64,000 nucleotides of DNA from JACKOB01 sp024234575 (GCA_051208035.1 JBPJFZ010000004.1:186001-250000); one strand, 5' to 3'; positions 17,213-26,341 are shown, counted from the stretch's first letter. The notes: generated by a model from the sequence alone, not told the origin. Made by a program: numbers and translations.

Positions 17213-18019
17213 TTATGCCGGCGTGGCAATAATAAATTCCAGAGCAAATTTACTACCAAAGTAGCCCAGCATAAGGAGCAGGCATCCCCAGAGTGTCCAT
17301 TTGCTGGCGGTGCTTCCGCGCCATCCGTATACCTTATTACCTAACAGCAACGTACCAAATACAGCCCAGGCCAGCAGTGAAAATGCTGTTTTGTGGGCCA
17401 GGTGCTGAGCAAAAATGTTGTCGACGAAAACGATACCAAACGCAATGGCCAGAGTAAGCATGACCCAGCCAGAAGTTAGCATTTCAAAAAGTAGCTTCTC
17501 CATGGTTTGTAGTGGCGGCATGCTTTTAGTAAATCGGTTGAACTGTCTTGCTCTAAGGGCCTTATTCTGCCAATAAAGCAGAGCCGCCTGAGCAGCTGCC
17601 AGTGTAAACATGCTATAGGCAAGAACAGAGAATGAAATGTGTGTCAGGATGCCGGCGCTTTCAATTTTAAGTTGATGCGCAGGAAGGTCGAAGAACGCCA
17701 TGGAAAGCAGTGTAAGAATGGCTATAGGGTAAACTGCCAGCGATAGATTTTCGACAGGTTTTTTTAGGCTGAATATCAAGAAAATAAAGGTAATCAGACT
17801 AGCGATGAGTGAAGACGCTTTAAAAAACGAAAAGTCGAGGCTCGAGGCGCTCTGAATAGCTTGAAATGAAACAATCAGATGGCTTGCCGCGGCAACAAAG
17901 CCGATTAATATTCTGATAAACGGTCGGCTGCCAGCTTTTTGCTGGAAAATAATCAGCTGGTAGGTAATACCGGCTAAGTACATTAGTGTGGCGGTTAGGC
18001 CAAAGAATAGAATGCTCAT
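17213..18019 (-). CDS. ypjD: Cytochrome c assembly (CcsA/YpjD) family membrane protein
   Basis: Polytopic inner-membrane protein of 268 residues with about eight hydrophobic helices and the CcsA/ResC-type core (HISFSVLAYSMFTLAAAQAALLYWQNKALR, and HKTAFSLLAWAVFGTLL), including His residues placed as in haem-handling relatives. In E. coli YpjD is the product between yfjD and ffh, and the same order is found here. Despite the family name, no cytochrome c maturation genes are nearby and the role of YpjD is not established. It is transcribed divergently from ffh. Confidence 0.88.
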   Translation of the reverse strand: MSILFFGLTATLMYLAGITYQLIIFQQKAGSRPFIRILIGFVAAASHLIVSFQAIQSASSLDFSFFKASSLIASLITFIFLIFSLKKPVENLSLAVYPIAILTLLSMAFFDLPAHQLKIESAGILTHISFSVLAYSMFTLAAAQAALLYWQNKALRARQFNRFTKSMPPLQTMEKLLFEMLTSGWVMLTLAIAFGIVFVDNIFAQHLAHKTAFSLLAWAVFGTLLLGNKVYGWRGSTASKWTLWGCLLLMLGYFGSKFALEFIIATPA

Positions 18020-18379
18020 AAAGGCTATGTTTTATTATCCGGAAACCCGTTGAAAGAGTTTGGGTGTCATGTAAGTCTCGGTATGTTAGCGAAAGACCGT
18101 CGATGATAACACTCTAATATTGCAGGTTGTAGCTGTGTCAAATCAATTGCCATGGTTATTTATTAAACATGATGGTTTTGTGGTGGGGATAGCCAATGAA
18201 ATTACGTTACTTTTTGTAGTGTTCTGAGTTTTGTTTATAATGTGCGGTCTGTATTTTAATCTGGCACATTTAATTGTGCCGGGCGCTTAGTGAGTCGGAT
18301 CTATTGTGTAAAGATTCGTTGGACCGAGTGCTTTTATTGTCTAAGTTTACTGCGCTCAGTGTAGAGCAAGAGAATTCTT
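18020..18379. other. ypjD-ffh divergent intergenic region
   Basis: 360 bases without a gene, separating the divergent ypjD and ffh starts. It carries a sigma-70-like promoter for ffh at 18214-18241, which would leave a 5' leader of about 130 bases. No tRNA, riboswitch or repeat was recognised. Confidence 0.5.
18214..18241 (+). promoter_or_regulatory. Probable sigma-70 promoter of ffh
   Basis: TTGTAG (18214-18219), a 16-base spacer and a perfect TATAAT (18236-18241) face ffh. The -10 match is strong and the -35 match moderate. Transcription would begin near 18248. Confidence 0.55.
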
Positions 18380-19756
18380 ATGTTCGAAAATTTAACCGAT
18401 CGATTATCCGATAGTCTCAAAAAAATAACCGGCCAGGCCAGGGTAACGGAAGAAAACGTAAAAGACACGCTACGCGAAGTGCGCATGGCTCTTTTGGAGG
18501 CCGATGTTGCGCTACCTGTTGTTAAAGAATTTGTTGAGAAAGTTAAGCTCCGGGCAGTAGGGCAAGAGGTTCAGCGCAGCCTGACTCCAGGTCAGGAGTT
18601 CATCAAGATTGTTAATGCCGAGCTTGTATCCGTAATGGGGGATGCGTGCGAGGACTTGAGTCTAAAATCTCAGCCACCAGCAGTAATTCTGATGGCAGGT
18701 CTGCAAGGTGCTGGTAAAACAACAACGGTTGCTAAACTGGCGCGATTTCTGAAAGAGCGCAAGAAGAAGTCGGTCATGGTGGTGAGTGCTGATGTTTATC
18801 GTCCGGCTGCGATTAAGCAGCTTGAAACATTGGCTTCGGAAGTGGGGGTTGTTTTCTTTCCAAGTGAAGCCTCTGAGAAGCCCGAAGATATTGCCCGCAA
18901 AGCGATAGACGCCGCGAAGAAAAAGTTTATAGATGTTTTGATTATCGATACTGCAGGTCGTTTGCATATTGATGAAACGATGATGGGCGAAATAAAATCC
19001 CTGCATGCCTCAGTTAAGCCTGTGGAAACGCTGTTTGTAGTGGATGCAATGACTGGTCAGGATGCAGCCAATACAGCTAAAGCGTTTAATGATGCATTGC
19101 CATTGACCGGGGTGGTGTTGACCAAAACTGATGGTGATGCGCGCGGTGGTGCTGCTTTGTCGGTGCGTGCAATTACCGGGAAGCCAATTAAGTTCTTGGG
19201 TGTGGGCGAAAAAACAGATGCTCTTGAGCCTTTCCATCCCGACCGGGTCGCCTCCAGAATTTTGGGGATGGGGGATGTGCTCACTCTGATAGAAGAGGCT
19301 GAGCGAAAACTCGATAAAACCAAAGCAGAAAAGCTGACCTCCAAGATCAAAAAAGGTAAAGGCTTCGATCTTGAGGATTTCTGTGATCAGCTGCAGCAGA
19401 TGAAGAATATGGGCGGAATGGCAGGTCTTCTTGATAAGCTGCCTGGTATGGGGCAAGTGTCACAAATGGCTCAGCAGCATGTAAATGATAAGATGCTAGG
19501 TCAATTGGAGGCTATAATTGGTTCAATGACTCCGCACGAGCGGCACTTCCCCGATGTGATAAACAATTCCCGAAAACGGCGGATTGCGAGTGGTTCGGGT
19601 ACGCAAATACAGGATGTGAACCGTTTGCTCAAGCAACATAAGCAAATGCAAAAAATGATGAAAAAGTTCACGAAAAAAGGTGGTATGGCGAGTATGATGC
19701 GCGGCATGAAAGGTATGATGCCTCCAGGTGGTGGTTTTCCACCGATGGGTCGATAG
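18380..19756 (+). CDS. ffh: Signal recognition particle protein Ffh
   Basis: GTPase subunit of the bacterial signal recognition particle; with 4.5S RNA it binds signal sequences on ribosomes and docks with FtsY at the membrane. Domains: N four-helix bundle (1-90), G domain with GLQGAGKTTTVAKLA, DTAGRLH and TKTDGDARGG, and a C-terminal M domain. The M domain has the RNA-binding SGSGTQIQDVNRLLKQ and a Met-rich tail (MKKFTKKGGMASMMRGMKGMMPPGG). The 458-residue length is typical. It is followed by the rpsP operon, as in E. coli. Confidence 0.98.
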   Translation: MFENLTDRLSDSLKKITGQARVTEENVKDTLREVRMALLEADVALPVVKEFVEKVKLRAVGQEVQRSLTPGQEFIKIVNAELVSVMGDACEDLSLKSQPPAVILMAGLQGAGKTTTVAKLARFLKERKKKSVMVVSADVYRPAAIKQLETLASEVGVVFFPSEASEKPEDIARKAIDAAKKKFIDVLIIDTAGRLHIDETMMGEIKSLHASVKPVETLFVVDAMTGQDAANTAKAFNDALPLTGVVLTKTDGDARGGAALSVRAITGKPIKFLGVGEKTDALEPFHPDRVASRILGMGDVLTLIEEAERKLDKTKAEKLTSKIKKGKGFDLEDFCDQLQQMKNMGGMAGLLDKLPGMGQVSQMAQQHVNDKMLGQLEAIIGSMTPHERHFPDVINNSRKRRIASGSGTQIQDVNRLLKQHKQMQKMMKKFTKKGGMASMMRGMKGMMPPGGGFPPMGR

Positions 19757-19797
19757 GCTGTCATCACATCAAAACTAACAAAAAAGATCGATTGGTG

Positions 19798-19826
19798 TTT
19801 TCAATGGCGATGTTTTCGCCTACAAT
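19798..19826 (+). promoter_or_regulatory. Probable promoter of the rpsP-rimM-trmD-rplS operon
   Basis: TTTTCA (19798-19803), exactly 17 bases, then TACAAT (19821-19826), about 100 bases before rpsP. A separate promoter between ffh and rpsP is also known in E. coli. The long AT-rich leader may carry translational control, but no specific structure is evident. Confidence 0.55.
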
Positions 19827-19926
19827 GTGCGCCCTTTCGAGAAGCGTAATTTTAAAGTATTGATTCTTTTAAGATTTAATTCTTTAACTTGTTGATAGTA
19901 TTAACTTAAGTGGGAAAATTTGCAAA

Positions 19927-20163
19927 ATGGTTACAATCCGTTTGTCTCGTGGTGGCTCCAAGAAGCGTCCTTTTTATCATCTGACTGTATCTGACAGCCG
20001 TAATCCGCGCGACGGTCGTTACATTGAGCGAGTAGGCTTTTTCAATCCTTTGGCTCGCGGCCAGGAAGAGCGTTTAAGAATTGAGCGTGAGCGAGTTGAG
20101 TATTGGGTAGGGAAAGGCGCGCAGCCTTCAGATCGTGTTAAAAGCTTGTTAAAAGAAGCTTGA
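19927..20163 (+). CDS. rpsP: 30S ribosomal protein S16
   Basis: Small basic ribosomal protein of the 30S body, needed for assembly. The 78-residue sequence shows the S16 signature from the start: MVTIRLSRGGSKKRPFYHL, then VSDSRNPRDGRYIERVGFFNPLA and WVGKGAQPSDRVKSLLK. It is the first gene of the conserved rpsP-rimM-trmD-rplS operon, and rimM follows after 36 bases. Confidence 0.98.
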   Translation: MVTIRLSRGGSKKRPFYHLTVSDSRNPRDGRYIERVGFFNPLARGQEERLRIERERVEYWVGKGAQPSDRVKSLLKEA

Positions 20164-20199
20164 TTTTTTCGCTGTGTCCAGCGCTTTTGGTGAACGTTC

Positions 20200-20730
20200 T
20201 TGAATACTGACCAAAAAGATTTATCTGTATTGGGGAAAATTACTTCTCCGTATGGGATTCATGGCTGGGTAAAAGTTATCTCTTATACCGATCCGATGGA
20301 TAACATCTTGGGCTACGGTAAGTGGCAGTTATCTAAAGACGGCCGAGACTTTGAGGTTTCGGTCAAGTCGGGAAAGAGGCATGGCAAAGGTATTGTTGTA
20401 AAAATAGATAGTTGTGACGATCGGGATCAGGCGATTCGCTTTGGTGGGGCTTTGATTAAGGTTGATAAACAATCGCTTCCTCTGTTGGGGGAAGGTGAGT
20501 TCTATTGGCACCAGCTGGAAGGTTTGTCTGTTAAGGCCGTTTCTGGAGAGAGTCTTGGGGTTGTCGACCATTTGCTGGAGACGGGCTCAAACGATGTGTT
20601 GGTAGTGAAAGCAACTGCGGAAAGCTTTGATGAGCGAGAGCGTCTTATTCCGTATTTGCCTGATCAGGTCGTAAAGTCTGTTGATGTAAAAGCGGGCGTT
20701 ATGATGGTAGATTGGGATGTTGATTTCTAA
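20200..20730 (+). CDS. rimM: Ribosome maturation factor RimM
   Basis: Assembly factor for the 30S head that binds S19. It has an N-terminal RimM domain (GKITSPYGIHGWVKVISYTDP at about residues 12-32) and a C-terminal PRC-barrel (EFYWHQLEGLSVKAVSGESLGVVDHLLETGSNDVLVV, then LIPYLPDQVVKSVDVKAGVM). The 176-residue length is usual. The only in-frame start consistent with the family N-terminus is a TTG at 20200, without a strong ribosome binding site. This suggests weak initiation, in keeping with the low RimM/TrmD output relative to the ribosomal proteins known for this operon in E. coli. Confidence 0.95.
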   Translation: MNTDQKDLSVLGKITSPYGIHGWVKVISYTDPMDNILGYGKWQLSKDGRDFEVSVKSGKRHGKGIVVKIDSCDDRDQAIRFGGALIKVDKQSLPLLGEGEFYWHQLEGLSVKAVSGESLGVVDHLLETGSNDVLVVKATAESFDERERLIPYLPDQVVKSVDVKAGVMMVDWDVDF

Positions 20731-20769
20731 TTGTTAATGCTGTCTATTTAAATGGCTTGATAAGGGTGT

Positions 20770-21534
20770 ATGGGCGGGCAACATAGTATGTGGTTTGGTG
20801 TTGTTTCCCTGTTTCCCGAAATGTTTCGATCGGTTACCGCCTATGGTGTTACTGGCAGGGCGGTAGAAAATGGCCTGCTTGAGGTTGAGTTGTGGAATCC
20901 GCGAGATTTCACTGCAGACCGGCACCGTACGGTTGATGATCGGCCTTATGGGGGTGGTCCGGGTATGTTGATGAAAGTCAAACCCTTGGCCGCGGCCATT
21001 GATGAAGCTAAGAGTTATAGGTCTGCGAGCACTGGAGTTGATCCTCATGTTGTCTATCTCTCTCCGCAAGGAAAGAGGTTTGATCAGAGGGTGGCCAAAG
21101 AGCTTCTGGATAAAAATAGTGTAATATTAATCGCAGGTCGATACGAAGGTGTTGATGAGCGGCTGATAAAAAGTGTTGTAGATGAAGAAATTTCGCTGGG
21201 TGATTTCGTTCTAAGTGGCGGCGAAATTCCGGCAATGGCGGTAATTGATGCTGTAGCCAGGCTTGTTCCAGGTGTATTGGGGCATGAGAATTCGGCCAGT
21301 GAGGACTCTTTTTTTTCTGGCTTGCTGGATTGCCCTCATTATACTCGCCCCGAGCTATATGAGGGGGAGCTGGTTCCCAAGGTGTTGTTAGGTGGAAACC
21401 ACAAAGACATAGCTCGCTGGAGGCTCAAAGAGTCTCTTGGGAGGACTTGGGAAAGAAGACCTGAACTTATTAAGGCTTTGGTCTTGACTGAGGAAATGAA
21501 AACTCTTCTAGAAGAGTACAGGCAGGATAAGTAA
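20770..21534 (+). CDS. trmD: tRNA (guanine-N1-)-methyltransferase
   Basis: SPOUT-class methyltransferase that makes m1G37 in tRNAs and prevents frameshifting. Visible blocks are WFGVVSLFPEMFRSVTAYGVTGRA, WNPRDFTADRHRTVDDRPYGGGPGM, the knot-forming AGRYEGVDERL and SLGDFVLSGGEIPAM, and DCPHYTRPELYEG. I use the ATG at 20770 because AAGGG lies just upstream; E. coli TrmD begins at the residue matching the Met six codons later (20788), so that start is possible too. It is the third gene of the rpsP operon. Confidence 0.97.
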   Translation: MGGQHSMWFGVVSLFPEMFRSVTAYGVTGRAVENGLLEVELWNPRDFTADRHRTVDDRPYGGGPGMLMKVKPLAAAIDEAKSYRSASTGVDPHVVYLSPQGKRFDQRVAKELLDKNSVILIAGRYEGVDERLIKSVVDEEISLGDFVLSGGEIPAMAVIDAVARLVPGVLGHENSASEDSFFSGLLDCPHYTRPELYEGELVPKVLLGGNHKDIARWRLKESLGRTWERRPELIKALVLTEEMKTLLEEYRQDK

Positions 21535-21662
21535 TTTTATTGTTTGAAAGGTTGATTTTGCCAGCTACACAGTGGCTTGGCTTAAGAAATTTCAGATTGG
21601 GCGAGGTCCGGATCACCCTGACATAAATCGGGATAGACGGCTTTAGTATTTAGGAGTGTAGA

Positions 21663-22019
21663 ATGAGTAATAAAAATTCAGTCATCAGCGCAATTGAAGC
21701 TGAGCAGATTAAAAAAGAGATTCCAGAGTTTGGACCTGGCGATACAGTTGTGGTTCAGGTTAAGGTTAAAGAGGGTGACCGTGAGCGTCTGCAGGCATTT
21801 GAGGGTGTTGTGATCGCGAAAAGAAATCGTGGATTGAACTCTTCTTTCACTGTTCGTAAAATTTCTTACGGTGTTGGCGTTGAAAGAACATTTCAATCAT
21901 ACAGCCCACTGGTTGAGAGTGTATCCTTGAAGCGTCGTGGCGATGTGCGTCAAGCTAAACTTTACTATTTGCGTGAGCTGAGTGGTAAAGCTGCTCGTAT
22001 TAAAGAAAAGTTGGGCTGA
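21663..22019 (+). CDS. rplS: 50S ribosomal protein L19
   Basis: Ribosomal protein at the 30S-50S interface. The 118-residue sequence carries the family signature: IPEFGPGDTVVVQVKVKEGDRERLQAFEGVVIAKRNRGLNSSFTVRKISYGVGVERTF, then SPLVESVSLKRRGDVRQAKLYYLRELSGKAARIKE (quoted only as markers of the fold; both blocks are contiguous with the family). It is the last gene of the operon, preceded by AGGAG and followed by a strong terminator. Confidence 0.97.
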   Translation: MSNKNSVISAIEAEQIKKEIPEFGPGDTVVVQVKVKEGDRERLQAFEGVVIAKRNRGLNSSFTVRKISYGVGVERTFQSYSPLVESVSLKRRGDVRQAKLYYLRELSGKAARIKEKLG

Positions 22020-22075
22020 TATTCGCGAGCCATGGGTGGGTGTGCTTCATTCATCTTGGTTTTACAGTGAATATG

Positions 22076-22103
22076 AAAAGGTGGCTATTGGCCACCTTTT
22101 TTT
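22076..22103 (+). terminator. Intrinsic terminator of the rpsP operon
   Basis: A 10-bp perfect stem (AAAAGGTGGC at 22076-22085 with GCCACCTTTT at 22091-22100) and a 5-base loop run into a T tract ending at 22103, about 60 bases after the rplS stop. Confidence 0.92.
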
Positions 22104-22276
22104 ATTTGGAAATAATTTACTTCGTTTCGTGTCACCTCTACGGGAATTTCTTTCTGGTCGGTGGGTTAGTGTTTGGTGAGTATGATTGAGTGCGGACTTA
22201 CCTTTTTTTAATTTGCTTATTATTCCCTAAGTTCGATACAGTGAATAAAAAGTAATTTTGTATTTGTGGGGTTCTT

Positions 22277-23002
22277 GTGAATAAGATTTTATCGTTTTTT
22301 CTTTTAACGGCACTTTCTACGGCGGCTTGCGCTGACAAAACAGGCAGTGTTGAAAGTGAGCTTAAGTCAAAAATTGAAAAGGCGATACCTGGTTTAAAGG
22401 TCACAGCAGTAAGTGATTCGGTAATACCTGGCGTATTCGAGGTCGACTCTAATAATGAAGAGATGCTTTATGTGAGTGCAGATGGCGCACACTTTATGGT
22501 TGGTGATATGTATAAGGTTGCAGATCGTGGCTTGGTTAATATCACTGAACAGCGTCGAGAGGAAAAGCGAGCGGAGCTATTAGCAACCTTAAAATCTTCC
22601 GAGTTTATTTCTTTTGCTCCCGAGGCGCCCAAAAGTAGAATTATTGTTTTTACCGACATTGACTGTGTGTATTGCCGAAAGCTTCATCAGGAGGTTCCTG
22701 ATTTAAATGCATTGGGAATTCAGGTTGATTATATGGCGTATCCGCGTGCAGGAATGGGTAGTAAATCTTGGGATAAAGCTGTTTCAGCTTGGTGTGCTGA
22801 CGACCGGAAGCAGGCACTGACAGATGCGAAGCAAGGGAAATCAATTCCGGAAAAGGTGTGTGACAGCCCGGTCGAGGCACAGTATAGGCTTGGACAGCGG
22901 CTTGGTGTAACCGGCACTCCTGCTATTTTGCTTGAGAATGGGGAAATTATTCGCGGTTATATGCCTGCAGATGCCTTAGCAAAAGGATTGGGCGTGCTTT
23001 AA
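22277..23002 (+). CDS. dsbC: Thiol:disulfide interchange protein DsbC (periplasmic disulfide isomerase)
   Basis: Periplasmic V-shaped dimer that reshuffles wrong disulfides and is kept reduced by DsbD. A signal peptide covers about residues 1-19 (hydrophobic FFLLTALSTAACA). The DsbC/G dimerisation domain (about 25-85) precedes the thioredoxin-like domain with the active site CVYC (Cys130 and Cys133) in FTDIDCVYCRKLH; E. coli has CGYC. The cis-proline loop reads GVTGTPAILLENGEIIRGY. The start is a GTG with only a weak ribosome binding site. A small four-cysteine lipoprotein gene faces it 33 bases downstream. Confidence 0.94.
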   Translation: MNKILSFFLLTALSTAACADKTGSVESELKSKIEKAIPGLKVTAVSDSVIPGVFEVDSNNEEMLYVSADGAHFMVGDMYKVADRGLVNITEQRREEKRAELLATLKSSEFISFAPEAPKSRIIVFTDIDCVYCRKLHQEVPDLNALGIQVDYMAYPRAGMGSKSWDKAVSAWCADDRKQALTDAKQGKSIPEKVCDSPVEAQYRLGQRLGVTGTPAILLENGEIIRGYMPADALAKGLGVL

Positions 23003-23035
23003 GGATCAAAAGTTACATATTTGATTTGCTAGCTG

Positions 23036-23245
23036 TTAACACCTAAAACCACGCTCCTTTTTTCTTGTTTCACATTCGGAGCGGATATTTCGGCACCGCT
23101 GCTCTCCGGCGGCGGAGAGGTCTCCTTTTCCACATTCGTAGTAGGCTTCTTTTAGATCATAATTGCTGTAGCCAGAAAATGAACTGTCATTGCAGGCGCT
23201 GATGTACATCCCGGACAGTAGTATCAATAGAGTTTTTCCTTTCAT
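23036..23245 (-). CDS. Small cysteine-rich putative lipoprotein
   Basis: A 69-residue product I do not recognise as a named family. The N-terminus is a lipoprotein signal peptide: Lys-containing start, hydrophobic TLLILLSGMYI, lipobox ISAC with the lipidated cysteine at 18. Asn at +2 would not retain it in the inner membrane, so the outer membrane is likely. The mature part of about 50 residues is polar and has four more cysteines (38, 51, 58, 69), enough for two disulfides. A GGA ribosome binding site lies seven bases before the ATG. It lies convergent to dsbC. Small size makes the call less certain, but the lipobox and start support a real gene. Confidence 0.65.
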   Translation of the reverse strand: MKGKTLLILLSGMYISACNDSSFSGYSNYDLKEAYYECGKGDLSAAGEQRCRNIRSECETRKKERGFRC

Positions 23246-23373
23246 GTTTAATCCAATGTCGGCTCTTTGTTGGAAATTCCTTTTAGACTAGGTGCTCTGG
23301 TTGGCGTTGGCAAGTTGCCTTGTCAGCTTTGGTGAAAGGTGCTGCGCTTCAGTTTTTTTCTTGTGTAAAAAGT

Positions 23374-23379
23374 TATAAT
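23374..23379 (+). promoter_or_regulatory. Possible -10 element upstream of hom
   Basis: A perfect TATAAT about 130 bases upstream of hom. The region where the -35 should lie is a T-rich run without a good hexamer, so this is tentative. No threonine-type leader peptide (run of Thr/Ile codons) was seen between here and hom. Confidence 0.35.
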
Positions 23380-23507
23380 ATGGCCGGCTGTTGCGGTCGC
23401 CAATGTCTGACACTTTGTATCAGGGTTTATGGCACTAACTTAATTTTGGGCTTGTGTAATTCAGGGGCCGTCGAGGCGTCATAAAATATTAAAGCGAGGT
23501 AATTCTT

Positions 23508-24809
23508 TTGAAACCTGTGAAAATTGGAATTTGCGGATTAGGCACAGTGGCCGGTGGCACAATAAATGTACTTAAGCGCAATGCTGAATTGATTTCAGGA
23601 AGAGCAGGTTGCGCTATTGATATTGTTCAGGTCGGTTCCAGGAAGTTAAAAGATCATGTCGACCTCGCGGGTATAGACTTTACGACAAACGTTTTGGATG
23701 TGGCATCGAACCCTGAAGTAGATATTGTCGTTGAACTTATGGGGGGCTATGACACTGCTCTTGAAGTTGTAATGACTGCCTTGAAAAATGGCAAGCACGT
23801 GGTAACTGCGAACAAAGCGCTTATCGCTGTGCACGGCAATGAAATCATCGAATTGGCGCAAAGTAAAAACCTGGTTGTTGCTTTTGAGGCAGCTGTTGCC
23901 GGTGGTATCCCTATTATTAAAGCGATACGCGAAGGGTTGTCGGCAAATGCCATTAGTTCTGTTGCAGGAATTATCAATGGCACCGGAAACTTCATTCTGA
24001 CAGAAATGCGAGAAAAAGGTCGTGATTTCGCAGATGTTTTAAAAGAGGCTCAGGCGCTCGGTTATGCTGAGGCGGACCCTACATTTGATGTTGAGGGTAT
24101 AGATGCCGCGCATAAGCTTACCATTCTAGCCTCTGTTGCATTTGGTGTGCCGCTGCAGTTCGACGCGGCTTACACTGAGGGTATATCAAAGCTATCGACC
24201 GTGGATATTGAACATGCGGGTGAGCTGGGCTACACCGTTAAGCATTTAGGGATTTGCCGATTGCATCCAGAAGGTATTGAGCTGCGAGTTCACCCGACGC
24301 TGATTCCTTCGGATAAATTGCTCGCCTCTGTCAATGGGGTTAAAAATGCGGTTCTGGTTGAGTCAGATGCAGTTGGGCAAACTTTGTATTACGGTGCGGG
24401 TGCTGGGGCAGAGGCGACCGCGTCTGCTGTAATAGCAGATCTAGTGGATGTCGCCAGAGTGATAAACAGTTCTGCACATGCGGCTGTGCCAGAGCTTGGT
24501 TTCAAGCCTAAGCACGTTAAGGCGCTCCCCGTACTTCCAATGGAGCAAGTGAGTTCTGCGTACTATCTTCGTGTTTTAGCGAAAGATCGCCCAGGTGTTT
24601 TGGCTAAGGTCGCCTCTATATTGAGTGACAAAGGAATTAACATCGAATCGATCATGCAGCGCGAAAGTGAAGAGCATGACGGGGTGATTCCGATGATGCT
24701 GGTAACTCATGTGGTGTGTGAGTCGGCAATAAACAGTGCCATCGCAGAAATTGAGTCCTTGGCAGATATTAGCGGTAGCGTTGTCAGAATTCGAATTGAG
24801 CATTTTTAA
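23508..24809 (+). CDS. hom: Homoserine dehydrogenase
   Basis: NAD(P)H-dependent enzyme that reduces aspartate semialdehyde to homoserine, the branch to threonine and methionine. The Rossmann motif GICGLGTVAGGTINVL lies near residues 8-23. Catalytic-domain blocks are VELMGGYDTAL, HVVTANKALIAVHG, EAAVAGGIPIIKAIREGL, GIINGTGNFILTEM and EAQALGYAEADPTFDVEGIDAAHKL (each a family marker). A C-terminal ACT domain (about 350-430) suggests feedback control by threonine. It is monofunctional, with no aspartokinase fusion. The start is TTG at 23508 with GAGG nine bases upstream. thrC follows after 92 bases. Confidence 0.96.
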   Translation: MKPVKIGICGLGTVAGGTINVLKRNAELISGRAGCAIDIVQVGSRKLKDHVDLAGIDFTTNVLDVASNPEVDIVVELMGGYDTALEVVMTALKNGKHVVTANKALIAVHGNEIIELAQSKNLVVAFEAAVAGGIPIIKAIREGLSANAISSVAGIINGTGNFILTEMREKGRDFADVLKEAQALGYAEADPTFDVEGIDAAHKLTILASVAFGVPLQFDAAYTEGISKLSTVDIEHAGELGYTVKHLGICRLHPEGIELRVHPTLIPSDKLLASVNGVKNAVLVESDAVGQTLYYGAGAGAEATASAVIADLVDVARVINSSAHAAVPELGFKPKHVKALPVLPMEQVSSAYYLRVLAKDRPGVLAKVASILSDKGINIESIMQRESEEHDGVIPMMLVTHVVCESAINSAIAEIESLADISGSVVRIRIEHF

Positions 24810-24901
24810 TGCCGGTTCTGCATCAGTTGCTGTATTTGATATAACAGCACAATGTTGTTAATGACTGGCATTGGATTTATTAAAGATATTGGGATGATTT
24901 T

Positions 24902-26302
24902 GTGAAATATATAAGTACACGTGGAAAGGCAGAGGCTCTGGGCTTTGAGGATGTTTTATTAACGGGGCTAGCTACGGATGGTGGGCTTTATGTGCCTGAA
25001 GTATTGCCTCGTTTTACTAAGGAAGAGATAGCTTCCTGGCGTGGCCTGCCTTATTCAGAGCTTGCCTTTAATGTCATGTATCCTTTTGTTGAAGGTGCTA
25101 TTCCTGAAGATATGTTTCGTGAAATGGTACGAGAGACATACGGTGCGTTTGCGCATCAGGCAGTTGCGCCATTGGTTCAGTTAGATTCAAACGAATGGGT
25201 AATGGAGCTTTTTCATGGCCCAACGCTGGCATTTAAAGACTTTGCGCTTCAGTTGTTAGGTAAGCTGTTTGACTATGTTTTGCAAAAGCGAAACAAGCGT
25301 GTCGTGGTGTTGGGTGCAACGTCAGGGGATACCGGTTCTGCAGCGATTGAAGGATGTAAACACTGTAAAAATCTGGATATTTTCATTCTTCATCCGTTTC
25401 AGCGAGTATCTGACGTTCAGCGCAAGCAGATGACGACCATTGTTGGCGAGAATATTCACAATATAGCCATCGAAGGTAATTTTGATGACTGTCAGGGGAT
25501 GGTAAAGGCAAGTTTCAACGACCAGTCTTTCCTGCAAGGTAAGACCAGCCTTGTTGCTGTCAACTCCATCAACTGGGCGAGAATCATGGCTCAGATCGTC
25601 TACTATTTTCACGCCAGTTTGTCGTTAGGCGGGCCTGATAGGAGTGTTTCTTTCTCCGTGCCAACTGGTAATTTTGGAGATATTTTTGCGGGCTACCTTG
25701 CGCGTAACATGGGCTTGCCGATTAATCAGCTCATCGTTGCAACCAACAAAAATGACATTCTTCATCGCCTGATAAGCAAGAACCAGTATAGCGTCGAGAA
25801 GCTTGAGCATACCTTGTCTCCAAGTATGGATATCATGGTATCCAGTAACTTCGAGCGGTTATTGTTTGATTTATATGGCCGAAATGGCAGCGCTCTTTCC
25901 GCAGTGATGAATAGCTTTCAGTCAGGACCCACTTCAATAGATGCTGCGCGTTGGACTGAGGCTAGAAAACTGTTTGATAGTTATGCCGTTAATGATAAAG
26001 AGACCTGCCTGACAATTGCTGAAGTGTATGAAGCGACTGAAGAGTTACTTGATCCTCATACTGCTATCGGTGTTCGTGCCGCTCGGGAGTGTCGTCGGGA
26101 TAAAAGTATTCCGATGGTAACCTTGGCTACTGCGCATCCGGTGAAGTTTCCTGAAGCTGTCGAACAGTCGGGTGTTGGAGTAAGTCCGCAGCTACCTCCA
26201 CATATGTCTGATCTGTTTGAAAGAGAAGAAAGGTATACAGTAATGCCAAATGCGGTAGAGGCTGTGAAAACCTTCATACTGGAAAATACTCAGCACGACT
26301 AA
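24902..26302 (+). CDS. thrC: Threonine synthase
   Basis: PLP enzyme converting O-phosphohomoserine to threonine. The N-terminus (KYISTRGKAEALGFEDVLLTGLATDGGLYVPE; family opening), the PLP-lysine segment FHGPTLAFKDFALQLLG, ATSGDTGSAAIEG, VPTGNFGDIFAGY and a C-terminal TLATAHPVKFPEAV are all diagnostic. It is 466 residues, the long fungal/proteobacterial type. The start is a GTG at 24902. With hom it forms a two-gene threonine unit lacking thrB, so homoserine kinase must be elsewhere. A strong terminator follows. Confidence 0.97.
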   Translation: MKYISTRGKAEALGFEDVLLTGLATDGGLYVPEVLPRFTKEEIASWRGLPYSELAFNVMYPFVEGAIPEDMFREMVRETYGAFAHQAVAPLVQLDSNEWVMELFHGPTLAFKDFALQLLGKLFDYVLQKRNKRVVVLGATSGDTGSAAIEGCKHCKNLDIFILHPFQRVSDVQRKQMTTIVGENIHNIAIEGNFDDCQGMVKASFNDQSFLQGKTSLVAVNSINWARIMAQIVYYFHASLSLGGPDRSVSFSVPTGNFGDIFAGYLARNMGLPINQLIVATNKNDILHRLISKNQYSVEKLEHTLSPSMDIMVSSNFERLLFDLYGRNGSALSAVMNSFQSGPTSIDAARWTEARKLFDSYAVNDKETCLTIAEVYEATEELLDPHTAIGVRAARECRRDKSIPMVTLATAHPVKFPEAVEQSGVGVSPQLPPHMSDLFEREERYTVMPNAVEAVKTFILENTQHD

Positions 26303-26341
26303 ATATACGGCTGTTTTATTCAGCTAACACAGGTGTGTGAT

